NCBI GenBank assembly: GCA_000697055.1
Contig: JNDT01001792.1
Coordinates: forward strand, 1 to 26,462
Source: Saksenaea vasiformis B4078
Taxonomy: Eukaryota > Mucoromycota > Mucoromycetes > Mucorales > Saksenaeaceae
Length of the DNA stretch: 26,462 bases
Direction: 5' to 3'
How positions within the stretch are numbered: the first letter of the stretch is position 1; each line of letters starts with the position of its first letter. This document shows, in pieces, positions 10,169-22,211 of the stretch. A model generated the notes under the pieces. It was not told the DNA's origin and made no database searches. It saw only the letters and a program-made list of their open reading frames with translations. Made by a program: the position numbers and the translations under genes.

Positions 10169-11035
10169 TGTACCTCGCAGCTTCTCTGGAAAATCCCCGG
10201 GTGGACAGCCATTAATTAAAGAGAAAACTTGTGCGCTTTAATGATGCTGTGAAATCTAACAAGCATATCGAGGATTTGTGAAACTGTTGCATTATCTTTA
10301 CAATTAAGCATCATGTCTATAGTTAATATATCTATCTAATTCTGTCTCCAGGAAATTCAGCATCTCGTCAATTTATCTTGCGGTATGAGATGTAGTGGGC
10401 ATGTTTGTTGTGGTCTCGGCGTTACCGATACTCAGCTTTCTGTAATCTGGCAGCAGATTGGGATCTACTGTACGAATCGAGAACGCAAAAACATACCAAA
10501 TTTTCCTTCTTGTATCTTGCGTTAACCTCTCGGCCGTGATGCATTGTTCCAGTTAACTTCAGAGAAGTTCAAACAAAATTGGAACGCATGGTAATTGTGT
10601 GAATAGCAGAGCCGTATCACAGATCTGTTCGAACAATGGTACTTATTTGCTGCCTGATCATAGGAACCTGCATTGCTGGGGATCCAAATATCAAAACCGT
10701 CAATCTCTCAAGGCAACGAACAATCTGATGATAATACGAAATGTATCTCGGATGAAAACAAAGTCTGTCCGGAAAATTGACAGTAAGTAGTTCTCGGCTT
10801 CTTTAGGCAGAATTACTCTGTGAATGGCTTTCCGTTTGAAGTCATGAATATGCATACCAGAAAAATGGCTCATTGTCATGCGCCATGACTGGTACACGGA
10901 ATGACAAGCTAAACAACAGACGAACTACCTTTGGATAATAATCATCCGTACCCTGTTAAGAAACCATATATCACAATGATGTCGTTGTGAAAAAAAAATG
11001 ACTTTTTTAATCAGACATGTGTCAATTCGATGCAT
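10169..11035. other. Intergenic downstream of RPS23
   Basis: No supportable gene. A 63-codon plus-strand frame at 10599-10790 lacks recognisable motifs. An A-run at 10990-10998 and the T-run at 11003-11008 lie just past the RPS23 stop and may be part of its 3' UTR. Confidence 0.4.
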
Positions 11036-11729
11036 CTAAGATCTGGGCTTCTCCTTCTTCTCCTTGTACAAAGCAAGAAGAGAGACACCGGCGACCTTGA
11101 CGACCTTGAAACGGACACCAGGAATATCACCAATAGCGCGACCCTTACGACCGAAACCGGCAATGAGGACTTCGTCGTTCTCGTCAACAAAGTTCAAACA
11201 ACCATCGTTGGGAACGAAAGCAGTGACCTTCTTGCCGTTCTTGATAAGCTGAACACGAACACACTTACGAATGGCGGAGTTAGGCTGCTTAGCTTCAACA
11301 CCACTATCGTTCGAAGGGTGAGTAACAAGATAAAGACAAAAAGGGCAAAAAAGCTTACATCTTTTCAAGAACGATGCCCTTGGCGTGAGAGGCACCAGCA
11401 AAGGGAGAAGACTTGAATGCAGTACCCAAAGCTCTCTTCTTGTACTGCTTGTCAGCCCAGCGCTGGTCACGACGGTGGGTACGCAATTTGCGAGCTGCGT
11501 TCAATCCTCTCGGCTGTCCCTTACCTACGTTGGATAAGGTATTAGTGTCCAGAACACTGAATTCAGATAATATGTCGTGATGGATGCCGAGCTATTTTCG
11601 TATCTTGTTGTAGGGAAGTCGAATTATCCTGTTTCTCTCATCCGCTGTTTACGTATATCCATCCATCCGTTCATGACAAGTATTCGCACTTCCGAAAGCA
11701 CTGATAATGGCAGATGATTGCTTACCCAT
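11036..11729 (-). CDS. RPS23: 40S ribosomal protein S23 (uS12), 3 exons
   Basis: The decoding-centre protein of the small ribosomal subunit. Exons: 11729-11726 (only ATGG), 11524-11359 and 11303-11036. They join to 145 residues, exactly the length of yeast Rps23. The start [20 protein letters not shown], the middle [12 protein letters not shown] and the loop [19 protein letters not shown] are diagnostic. Pro64 in the QPNSA loop is the residue that is hydroxylated in other eukaryotes. The end is KEKKEKPRS. The first intron (11525-11725) is 201 bases, much longer than the 47-63 base introns nearby, and the second (11304-11358) is 55 bases. A four-base first coding exon followed by a long intron is common in fungal ribosomal protein genes. 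No defect seen. Confidence 0.97.
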
Positions 11730-11843
11730 GATGATAGGTCTTTCTCTTTGGAAGAAGGTTGCCCCATCTACGGCATCTCATCCAGTAATGGAGACCGAGA
11801 CTTGAGACTCGCTATTCGTTCAATCACCGGACTCCCGTTTGAT

Positions 11844-11875
11844 CCGGGGATTAATTTCCGGCAAATCCCCGGAAA
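11844..11875. promoter_or_regulatory. G/C-rich dyad upstream of RPS23
   Basis: Two overlapping inverted repeats: CCGGGGATT (11844-11852) pairs with AATCCCCGG (11864-11872), and TTTCCGG pairs with CCGGAAA around 11853-11875. They lie 115-146 bases upstream of the RPS23 ATG. This could be a bipartite factor site or a 5' UTR hairpin. No known factor is assigned. Confidence 0.35.
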
Positions 11876-12079
11876 TCGTGCGCTTGCACCGAACAACCTC
11901 GGAAGAACTTACTCGGAACGACACACGCGAGTTTCGTTTTTTCGTCTTTCGGGAATCTTCAAGTTTACTAGATGAACGTCATTTGTATCCAACTTATCTA
12001 GGTGCTCTACGGACCGCGAAAATTTCACGGGCATAAAATTAATCATTGGAATCTGCGTTTGTAATTCATACCTCAGCAG

Positions 12080-12297
12080 CTAAACGGGCGCGTAGGCCCA
12101 GCCCATTTTTCTTATGGGGCTTGCTTGCGGTCCAATGGTGTGGCCGGCTCTGCGTGCTTTGAAGCTTGCAGTTTGATTGCGCAAGTTATCCAACACCTGT
12201 AGAATACCAAGGGGTAAGAAAGCAAATCAGATGAACCGTTGCATAAAGGACATACCAGAGGACCAAAGGGCGTGATAGAAGACAGTGTCGATATCAT
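12080..12297 (-). CDS. Possible small spliced gene of unknown function
   Basis: An ATG at 12297 opens a 14-codon exon (MISTLSSITPFGPL) that ends at a consensus donor GTATGT. A 59-base segment (12255-12197) ending TTCTACAG can be removed, and the frame continues for 38 codons to a TAG at 12080-12082. The result is 52 residues with a basic middle (FKARRAG) and the end KMGWAYAPV. Intron length and signals match the real genes nearby, and the gene would be co-oriented with RPS23, 351 bases away. I considered small mitochondrial ribosomal proteins but could not match one. Later splicing past the TAG is possible. Low confidence in the exact product. Confidence 0.35.
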
Positions 12298-12770
12298 TTT
12301 ATTATTCAGAGACGGGAAGATGACTGTTGCAATTGCTCAATCTTGACGTAACTAGTAAACTTATTGTCTGAGAAACAGTACTACTTTTGCAACGATGATG
12401 CTGCGTTTCACGGAAATTTAACAATATTGTTTATACAAAGAGAGTACTACTGATCTACAGCACAATAGTGATTGCCACGTCGTATCTAGTAGTTCTATCT
12501 CGAATTGCATTCCTTCTGGAAAGATTACGATGCTTATTGAGGCCCACTGGAAATTTTCTCATATCGGATTACTCGTGCAAGTCTCGATCTCCTTGTATAC
12601 GTGAGATCCATTAAATATTATACAACCGTGAAATTTTCGCACCTAACTTATCTGTATCTTCCTCCCTTTTTTTTTCTTTCTTTGGCTCATGTTCTTTATA
12701 AAAACATCCCGGTAAGGATGTCAATGCTTCAGAACGTATACAGGATCATTCATTCTCCACGTTTATATTT
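12298..12770. other. Intergenic, nothing recognised
   Basis: AT-rich, with a pyrimidine-rich tract at 12659-12684. No gene or RNA that I can support. Confidence 0.4.
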
Positions 12771-13264
12771 TAGCCTACAAGACCTCTGTTCGAACCACCT
12801 TGGCTGAGTGAGCTCCCTCTTGTCACATTCGGTAAATAAAATGATATCCATTTGTATGCACAGCTGTCACTCATTCTTACATCCTTCAAGTCCTCGCCAG
12901 GTGCTGCATCGTCCAAGTCCTCTGTAGTGCTACCGAAAACTCGGCCGTATGGCCATTTTCCATTTTCACCGGGCCCACCGGTCCAAGATGCGGCGCCAGC
13001 TCCCATAATCATATGGGTATACCCTTCAGGGGTAAGTGAATTGGCACCAAAGCATCTTCCATTTACTTACCGTGAATGAATTTTTATGCTGCTCGAATAA
13101 ATTTTGCGTCCATCTGGGGACCAAGTTTGATGTAAGTAGAGCGTTATTTTATCGCCAATTTATATACTGATAACCGCATATTTCGTCCCTTCCTTAGCGC
13201 AGAACTGGCTCCTGATGGATGCAAAATTTACATACAATAGCGTAAAAATCCATTCAATAAACAA
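12771..13264 (-). mobile_element. Non-autonomous element with inverted-repeat end, copy 1
   Basis: Bases 12771-13264 match the reverse complement of 21724-22211. One end is itself a long imperfect inverted repeat: 13074-13124 and the reverse complement of 13206-13257 share the core GAATGxATTTTTAxGCT and, further in, TAAATTTTGCxTCCATCxGG. The other part carries broken coding sequence on the minus strand (TTEDLDDAAPGED in one frame, EGAHSAKVVRTEV in another). The TIR core recalls Tc1/mariner-type termini (inference from memory). It could be a MITE-like derivative or the tail of a multicopy gene that captured one. No target-site duplication was identified. Confidence 0.5.
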
Positions 13265-15733
13265 TATATGACCTAGCCTTCTGTCAGAAATGGGAATCAG
13301 TGAATGACTTCTGTTGATGTTAGGCGTAAATTGTGGTGTGGAACAATTGCTGTGAAGATATAGGGCTATCTTGATGAACTGACCTCCATGATAAATCTAA
13401 GTTATGGATGATAAGGTTTAGCTGGTGTTCCAGTCGAGATATTTACGGTACATGAAGACACGATAATCCCTGGTCTTTCCTGTTATGTGACACAATTCTG
13501 TAGAATGGGCATTACACCAGTCAACGTACGCACCAGAGTTCATGCTACGGCATACTAGAACTATGCAGTTGGATGACCTTTGCATTTCTCCTGCACCTAT
13601 GCATTTTCATGTACTATATGACTCTGCCATACATTGGATCGACATAGATAACCGACATGTAATATAGGTGAAGATGAGTAAATAGAAAAAGGAAACAAAG
13701 ATCAGTGATCGCCTTATAATGCTATCAGTTCCTGTTATCTGAAATACTTCATGTGTCAGACAACAGAACCAGCTTCTGGCGTGGAATGTGCCAGGGAAAA
13801 TCCCAGTATACCGATACTAGTGGTACATCAGCATAAAAAAAGGTTGGCTTTCCCAGCGCAAAGTCTATTTAAAAAAAAAGCGAAGTTGTCTTGGACTAAC
13901 ACAGATTTACAAGTGAAATACAGTAATATTCCCCTGCTTCCGCAACTTGGGAACGCACATGCGGTAGGAACACCTGAACCGCTGGTCACAAGTCCCCCCA
14001 AATCCCCATAAACTTTGTAAGGTAAAGTGGTAAGATTGTGATTTTTTAAGTGAGTTCTCGTTGGTTGCATAGTTATCTCGATAGCTCTAGATGCAGGGTG
14101 AAGCATGCCATTATAGAGCCTGGCTAACTTCCTAGAAAGAGACGCAGAAACAGTGAATGCTGTTCTGTACGTTGAATTCCGATCTTGGCCTGTGGGGATG
14201 CCAATGATTCCGTTTACTATTATTTTAGTTTTGCTGGATATTTGCTGCATACGTAATTTAATCTTATTTTGCAGATACTGCTTACACCACCAATGTCCAG
14301 TCTCCATTGATAAAAACCGCAAGACATCTTCAAGCAGAGTGTTTGAAACCGGCAGGACCTGAATAGCTTTGTGGAAGGCACATAGAATTCCAGAGACTGG
14401 ACATACGCTATGCGGCTCTGCGGCTTCCGTGTACTAGGAGCTGCGCTTCTTCTTTCAAACTAGATCTCTTTTGCCCATACGGCTTAGCTTTTACCTAAAG
14501 TGATTCAAACTAGCTAAAAACATGGTATATTGGTTTCCAATGTAGCTCATACTATTATTATGTCACTAATGTCTATTATGTTGTATATATGACATCAAGG
14601 CGGCATTACAACCTACCTTCCTAAACGAGGCAGAAGAAAAAGGATCGACTGGTTTACCTTTCATTGCGACTAAATGATAACTACGCCACATATCGTTTGT
14701 CCTACAACGTGCTTACAGTTTATAGATTACAATGGAAGTTCCAGGTACGATAATTATACACGTTGACATACATGAGGTTCTATGATGAGCTTCCGATTAT
14801 AGCACGAGCTATAATTTCGTCGGTTGACTCTGATTCCGCACAGTTTTCAAGGGAATGAATAATGAATGCAAGATTATTCTACCCCTTTATGCAGTATCAG
14901 TCCTTTTGTATCGTGTTTGTTATTATATCGTAATTTAGGATACTTCTCACCTCCGCCCCGCCGAATAATGGGATCCGTTGACCACGTGCGTCTATTTAAG
15001 CGTGGCGAAAATTAAGCGGGGTGTTATTTACGTTACGCTCAGGGTCTGACTTATGTGTCAATCACAAAATCTGGGTTAAAAATAGTATGCCAATAAACCT
15101 GATTTCGGTAAAGCGTTGTTAGAATCAAAATTGAATCAATGAGTCGGGTAAATTCCTGTCGCATACGACTACATTCTTTCTTGAAAAGGAAACAAGCAAC
15201 ACCCTATTTTAGTCGGCGATTCCTGATATCCGGATCTTTTAGACTTGTCCAAATGCAACCCTGTCGACCCAAGTTACTGGTGCCTGCGACTTATGTAGAC
15301 TTACCGTTACTGTATCTAACAATTGGGCCTTCTTTTTCTCTTTTATTTATCTTTCCGTCCTCCTTTTTTTGAGTGTACGTCAACGCAATTCGTTCTCACG
15401 TTATCAGATCTCGAATTTAATGTATGAACGACATTTTATAACTAACTCCACCTTTCTGATCCAAATTGAAACTGATTCGTTCCTTTAGTGACAAGCAATA
15501 CTTCTGGCTGCGAATTACGCGAATCTTTACCACGCTTAACTGTTAAATCTGTACGCAAAAAATACTCTGTTTTGCCTTTGTCCCTGTCACATGAACAAAA
15601 GTTTTAAGCTAACACACACAGTTGACAAACTCTTCGTTCGATTGTTGTACGCTAGTGCCAGACGTTATTCAGTTCTAAGGTTGAACACTCATCCATGGAC
15701 GTTTCTCGATGACTCTCCGTGTTAGAACGCACA
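13265..15733. other. Long gene-poor stretch before the HSF-type gene
   Basis: No convincing gene. The longest frame is on the minus strand, 14307-13828 if started at its first ATG (about 159 codons, starting METGHWWCKQY). It has no recognised domain, overlaps an 86-codon plus-strand frame, and lacks other support, so I do not call it. The 15000-15733 part should contain the HSF-type promoter. A CCACGTG box lies near 14981. No HSE was found there. Confidence 0.4.
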
Positions 15734-17275
15734 ATGAACATGAACATTGATCTCGATAATGACGATGGTGATCGCAGTAGCAATCAGCATTCGTCAAGGT
15801 ACAGAAAGGAGAGACTGTAAATATCTCACCATAACCACTTCAGACTACAGTTAAAAGGAAAGGGTAAACAAAGGGCGTTCTCGGATACGTCTACGGAAGA
15901 CGATCAGTCATCAGCGCAATGCAATGTGGACAGAAACAGATCGCGACCAGCCACAAGAACGCAAGCAGTTTTTATCAACAAACTATATATGTACGTTATG
16001 AAACAAGAACGGAAATTGGGCGTAAATCCAACACTTTTCATTTAGGATGCTGCAAGACAACAGCATACGCCATCTTATTTCCTGGTCAAGTGATGGTGAC
16101 CTATTCAGTGTATCTAATCCGACAGTGTTCTCCAAGCTAGTCCTGCCTCGGTATTTCAAGCATAATAAGTGGCAGAGCTTCGTTCGTCAGCTAAACAGTA
16201 AGTCCGGTTCCAAAAGGAATGCTAGTTCGTACTTACAGATATGTGATCAGTGTATGGTTTCCATAAAGTGAATGATATTGTTCACTCCAATCTGTCAAGC
16301 GAAAACGAAGCATGGGAATTTAAGCATCCAATTTTTCGGAGAGGGGCTGTAGAGGACCTACAGAACATAAAACGGAAATCTGCAAAAACTCAGCAACAAC
16401 AGAGCAGCAGGCGCACATCCTTGGATCAAGATGCAATGGAATCCAGTGACGACGTAGCTAATTTAATGTATGGCCACATTCTGCGTCTTGAAAATCATCT
16501 GTGGGAAGTTACGAAAGCGTGTGATTTATTAAGCAACGAGGTGGGCACTTTAAAGACCATGGTTGCCCAACAACAGGATGTATGTCTCTTTAGCCTTCCT
16601 CTAAAAGTTGATATCTGACATCCGATTTTTGGCGTAGATGATGCAAAAATTGACGGGTGTACATCTGGCAAACAACAACCCTGATGGTAAATATTAATAT
16701 CCGTTGATTCTAGCCGCTATATTTACGTTACCCAATGCAAAAGCAATTGAACGACGCACGGTCGCCACAAGCAGATCTACATCAGATATCATCAAACAAG
16801 TACCCTTTGCTGGGGAACAAGCGTCCGGCACCGGGAATATGGGCTCACATGGGCTAGTTACAGGCCACAGTGTTTCACAAACCCACATAGACTTCAGAGC
16901 TAATGCAGACCAACAATGGATTTCGGGAATTCAGATCTCACAACCATCAATCTATCCCAATATGGACAGTCAGCGACATCACATGGACAGCATTCCTGTG
17001 ACAGAAGGCCGTCAGTCATATGTCGAGCGCACAAGACTACCTCCCTTATCGGTCGCTACCGCGTTTGACAGACGGATGTCCTCTTGTGATCAGACTTTTT
17101 CAGCAACTGTAAAACAATACATATCCAAAAGTGAATCATCCGGTAAGAAAATCTCGGTAATTGTTGGGTAATTAATCAGTGATCTTCAATAGCCACATCT
17201 CGCTCATTAGATTTAAGTTTACAGTCGCAGCTATGGAATCCGGTAGACACCATCAATGAAAAGAAGAAGTTGTAG
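15734..17275 (+). CDS. HSF-type DNA-binding transcription factor (7 exons)
   Basis: A nuclear sequence-specific transcription factor. Exons: 15734-15798, 15844-15990, 16046-16197, 16251-16579, 16638-16656, 16714-17142 and 17193-17275, giving 407 residues. Introns are 45-58 bases. Residues ~64-165 form the HSF domain: FINKLYMMLQ, then [37 protein letters not shown] with the recognition helix, and the closing FKHPIFRRG and LQNIKRK signature. Residues ~187-240 are a likely coiled coil (HR-A/B-like: [28 protein letters not shown]). The C-terminal third is polar, Ser/Gln rich and unrecognised. An alternative fifth donor at 16687 would leave a 27-base intron, too short by local standards. No response-regulator receiver is present, so it is not Skn7-like. 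It may be a true heat-shock factor or an Sfl1-like regulator. Confidence 0.88.
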
Positions 17276-20200
17276 ACACGTATATCCAAATAACGACGAA
17301 CGATACCAGACACAATGTCATTTATGAAGGAAGGAGCTGATACAGTGGTCTCTGCTGATCCAGTCTGGATGTCTAGCATCAGCTCTCATTCTCTATACGC
17401 TTTTACTTATGGAAACTATGCTTCATTCGGTTGAACAAGAACCGCCCCTCCTTAATTGAACAGAAACAGTAAACAATACTATTTAATGTAGCTTTATGTG
17501 ATCAGAACACGGAAAGTTCTTCAACTGTGTTGTTGCACGCAGGGTCTATATTCACCAATTTCGCTTCGGATTGTTTGTCCTGCCCCGCTTGCAACCAAGA
17601 AAGTCTACGTTATTTTCTGTTTCATTCTAAGATTAGCTGTCGCATAGCTCTAACAACCACAAAGTTACTGTCTCCTTGCGTTTTGAAACCGTTTGCAGAC
17701 TACTCCGCTTATTTACATGTGAAAAACTTGCGTCTCATGAACCGCAAATGCTGTCCGCAAGTTTACCTAAATTGCATTTGGAATTTCCAAAAGCACAGCT
17801 TTCTCCGGTGTTAACTCTGACGTGTGCTAAGCCAATATGTATCGAGTAGTGTGCCGTCCGCTGGAGATGGATATTGTGCTTTTTGTAGTTAATAATGCAT
17901 TGATCACCATGCTATGTCTACATTAGAAACTTCTATGCAGTTATCAATCTGCAGCTTGCTACCCTTCTCCTTTCTCTTGAGATAGCTCGCTTGTATTGCC
18001 ACAGAGATGAATGAAGCAAACAAAAAGTGCCACAGGTTAAGGGTACGAAGTGGTGAACAAAAGTGAAGCAGCTAAATCAATGAAGAATGGAAAGCTTCTT
18101 CCTATTCTGTTCTATCCTACCCTTATTGATCTCCTGATTGTTAAGCCGCCTCAGGCACTTTTACCTCCAAATTGTTTCGCAAACTCCAGATCTTCGTTTT
18201 GCGTGTCTCGACCAATCGTTGGCTTAGCAATCATTCTGCGATGTGGGTATATGTAAATAGAACCGTAAGCAATAAACAAGCTCGCCTGCGCTTTCTCACA
18301 AAACTCTAACCATATTTTCTTTTTCATCATTAAACATGACTTGATCGCCTACACCACAGTCGTTTCTTTTTGTATTAGCCGGTATACCGTAACTGGTTTG
18401 TTCATGCGTTTTGCAAAGTGACGGCGCTTCGCCATGCTGTCAATATAGAAGTTTTGAAAAACATCCATCTTTCTGCTCCCATCACCCTGAAACTATGCAT
18501 CCTCTATATGCTTGTCATCCGTTTCGGCGCAACGTGAGAGGATGATTTCCACCATCAACCTTGGCAACAACTGCAGGCCCAGGTACATTAAAACTTAAGG
18601 TCTTCCAGCATTGCCATCAACCAGCACAGCCAAACTGCACTAGAATTATTAGGGTAAGCCCTCTTCATGATCACCAGACTTCTGTAGATTTCGAATGGCT
18701 TATGCGGCAGATACCGCCATGTCAAGGCCTCGTTCATGCTATAGCCCCGTTAAAGTCGCAAAACTTCGGCAGCTTTAACATACCTGTAACGGGTCTGGAA
18801 TTCACTTTTTTTAGCCACGCAGTCCATATTGATGCACAGTACTGTTACTCAGTGATAGAGATAACTATGCGTGGATGCTTTAAAACAGAGGGAAAACACC
18901 TAAATACGCAGTTAAGCAGTGCTTTGCTTCTGCCTTGTTTGGTAGAATTGTCCTCGATTAGGCACCTCTGGATGCGTAGCAAAGTGTGAGTTAATTGTCG
19001 CCAGTGAGAATAGCTAAGTAATTTCAGGAATTAATAATGCAGCGCTTTTCTTTTAAGTGTGATGGCCTATAACATGTCATATATCAAAGGAACTATTTTT
19101 CTATTTCTCGCTTGATCAATTTTTGGCAATTATGGCTAGAAAACGTACATAGCCTGCACGCAAGCAAAAAAAAAAAAAAAATTGATGCGGAAGATAATAG
19201 GCAATGCAATTAGAGGTGTAAAAAAATTGCTAGACCCCATCCATAACGATATCTATTGAGAAAATGCTGGAGTTTTTACACTAACTATAATTACGTCTTC
19301 TAGCAACCACGATTCAACCGGGCGGAGTGAAAGGATAAGATCTGCATCATTAGTATGTCAGTTATCCTCGGCAAAAAGCACGACTTTTTAGTCATCGGTC
19401 TGCACGAGACGCATTCGACCAATGTGAATGACTGTGGCTGCAACACTTCCGATACACTCGAAAGCGTATTCTCATAGACTTGCAAGGTACTTCTGTCCAT
19501 TATTGGTAACCCAACACTAGACTATATCCAATGGAGATTGCAAGAGATACTCTTAGCATTAGCCATTTTGAAAATCTCAGGGGCATAAAAATGATATAAC
19601 GTACAATATGGCTTTTTACATCAACTGAAAACTTTGTAAATGAGAAATACTTAACTTATCTTGCTATTATGGAGCGTGAATACGTCATTCGGAACAAATA
19701 TAGCTAACGAAAAGGACCTACAAGCTACGAAGGTATAAGAATGCGTTAAACAACTTATGAACGATGCAAGAGTCAAATAGCCAAATGGCAAAGGGTACCA
19801 CTGCTTTCTTCAACTATTGAGCTTTTTTCTTCTGGAAGAACATTTCTTTATGTTCAATTATCTTTTATGCATCTCGTACAATTTTAAAAAGCTAGCAATG
19901 GCATACGAGCATTTCAATAACAAAAATATCATTCCAAACACGATACTAGGTTTGAAGAAAATGTAAATTCATGCAATTTTGGTGGAAGATTCACTTGAAG
20001 TCGACGTGAAACGTGTTATATCCATTAAGGGAAATTGTCAACCGCGTGTAAGAATCCATGCAGGGACAGGTAAATAAACTTTGCATCAATCAAGGACCCA
20101 ATCATCATACACAATTTGCACACAAGTAAATGCGAAAGAAGTTTCGAGACAAAACAATTTTTAAAATTCCTCCTCATCTAATGCAAACCTATCATCTTTA

Positions 20201-20838
20201 CTAGCACGATGTATCGAGCCCTGTCTCAGTATTGTCAATTAAGTTCAATATCTCAGGTGCTTATGATAGCTATTGGTGTAAAGTTTGTTGCTTATTGAAA
20301 GGGGCCTTAAGTTAGTTTATGGGCAAACAAATGGGTGTTTCGCATTATCGGTTTCGCGCGACCACCATTCCACCTGCAGATCCATGAAAAGTCCGACAGA
20401 TGAGCTCCATAAATCTTGCTGTAACCTCTGAACTTAATGATCATAGCATGAATATGGAGATACAAGTCAAGAGAGGCGATGCCTGTCGACAATACTCCGG
20501 AGTCTTCTATAAGTGGAAAAGTACCATGACATTGATCCTTGTACGGATTGCAAATTAAATAAATTGCTCTTTACTTGGAGATACTCAGAAGCGGCATCAG
20601 ACAATTCATTTTTTCCTTCAACGAAGTGCAAGATGTCTTTACCAAAGCAAAAGAATCTGGCACAAAAACGAGCAATGAAATGCAACATTGAGGTAGCCTA
20701 GTGAGAAAGATAAGGTTATGTTTGGGGAAGTTATTTTTGGGTTACTTTACAAAATGTGTGGTATATGTAGACGGTCGTAGTATTCATCCTATTGAAATGT
20801 GTTCCATAACAGGAAGATCGGGATTAACGTGTTTCCAT
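17276..20838. other. Gene-poor stretch
   Basis: No recognised gene. The longest frame is 18561-18989 (plus, 142 codons, first ATG near 18700, containing VDFEWLMRQIPP). It has no family that I can name and no splice support. A 15-base A-run lies near 19167-19181. Minus-strand frames at 20467-20688 and 20307-20492 are short and unrecognised. Probably decayed transposon or gene debris. Confidence 0.4.
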
Positions 20839-21178
20839 CTACAGTGAGCTTCTCTATATTGGAACACCGATTATGCCTCATCTCTAAATCATAGAGACAT
20901 CGCCGAGGTCATTAACAAGGTGGCACTGCCACCGCAGTAATTACCATCATGAACACCTATCACCGAGAAGAACGTTCACTTAAATCTGAATTCCGAAAAG
21001 ACTGAACAAATATAAATAGGCAGACAAATTGAATGAAATAAAGACATCCAACAGTCTCAAAGGATTTTTATCCGTTTCCCTTTTGCTAAACTTATTCAAA
21101 TACCACAAAATGCATGCGACCTTACGCCTATCGTGCGTCAAAAGCAAGATGGAGACCTTACATGTAACAAATGCCATT
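20839..21178 (-). repeat. Dispersed diverged repeat, copy B
   Basis: The partner of copy A at 7122-7653, in the same orientation. On the minus strand it encodes MRHNRCSNIEKLTV (codons from 20880 down) and KFSKRETDK followed, after a one-base slip, by ETVGCLYFIQFVCLF. Conserved blocks occur in the same order and spacing as in copy A. Frame breaks show that it is not a working gene. Confidence 0.45.
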
Positions 21179-21723
21179 ATACATTCACACTAAAATGCGC
21201 TGATGTGGTGCAAGTTGTCGAAGACAGAAATTTTGTTGATTGCTGCAGATCACAGTTTGCAAAGCCTCCTTTTTGTTTCGCAGTTCTCAAACTCCCACCA
21301 AAGCGTCCTAGTAACGCAGGCAAAGGGGCACGAGGATTTCGTGCAGAAGGTTTACTCGTACTTCATCCCACGGGTTATACGCCAGCGGCATTGAGCAATA
21401 ATGTTGACAGTAGACTTCCAACAGAATAGAATTCAGTACTTATGGCGCTTATGTCAAACGAGACCACGGGTATTAGTCATAAGAGTTGTTTGCACGGTTT
21501 CTATGTAAACAATGATGTGGAGAGTATAATCTGCATTTGCGAAGTCAACGTGGATTGTGGTCAGACAAACTTTCTGCAAAACCCAACAAATATCACAGGG
21601 TTTGTATCATAAAGTTAGACGCAAAATCGTATATTCCTTTAGTTGAAATAAATTCTACGTCCAGTAACTGGTAATAGGTTCATCGTTTATAACAATGTGA
21701 AGTCTGGCATTATCTGAGTATAC
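21179..21723. other. Stretch with one unassigned open frame
   Basis: A plus-strand frame at 21133-21429 (99 codons including the stop) contains a single CxxC-like cluster (LTCNKCHYTF, then LKC). One half-site does not make a zinc finger, and the frame overlaps repeat copy B on the other strand. No other feature is supported in this stretch. Confidence 0.3.
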
Positions 21724-22211
21724 TTGTTTATTGAATGCATCTTTACGCTACTCTATGTAAGTTTTGCGTCCATCAAGAGCCAGGTTTACGTTAAATAAGG
21801 GATGAAATACGCGGTTATCAATACATAAATTGGCGATAACATAGTATTCCACTTACATCAACTTGGTCTCCAGATGGATTCAAAATTTATTCGAGCAGCA
21901 CAAAAATTCATTCGCGGTTAGTAAATGGAAGATACTTTGATGTCACTTCACTTACCCCCGAAGGGCATAGTCACCCAATGGCGGAAGCCTGCCCCGCATC
22001 TGACGCGATGGGGCCGGCAGTGGAGATTATACTGACAAAGATGCCAGTTTGGATGTTAATGCCGTGCAGAGGACTTGAAGCGATGCAACGTCTGGCGAGG
22101 TTCTGTCGCGGAAGTTGGATGACCCAGTTTGCGATAATACTTGCTTACCTGGTGGTGAACAAGGGGCTACACCACAGCCGAGACGGTTCGGAACAGAGGT
22201 CATGCAGGCTA
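21724..22211 (+). mobile_element. Non-autonomous element with inverted-repeat end, copy 2
   Basis: The reverse complement of copy 1 at 12771-13264. The inverted-repeat end is at 21724-21920, with arms around 21730-21784 and 21860-21920. The remainder reads on the plus strand as coding-like sequence with stops: DGAGSGDYTDKDASLDVNAV, then SDATSGEVLSRKLDD, then EQGATPQPRRFGTEVMQARR before a stop. Equivalent phase is kept with copy 1 over SDATSGEVL / DDAAPGEDL. An overlapping 94-codon frame at 21978-22262 is in another phase and is not conserved. Confidence 0.5.

Noticed and set aside
11525..11725. Possible box C/D snoRNA in the first RPS23 intron
   Set aside because: A GGATGAGA near-match to box C and a CTGA exist, but box C has mismatches and no terminal stem was found.
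13828..14322. Minus-strand 164-codon open frame as a gene
   Set aside because: The extended start is a TTG. There is no recognised domain, an overlapping plus-strand frame of 86 codons exists, and no intron or neighbour context supports it.
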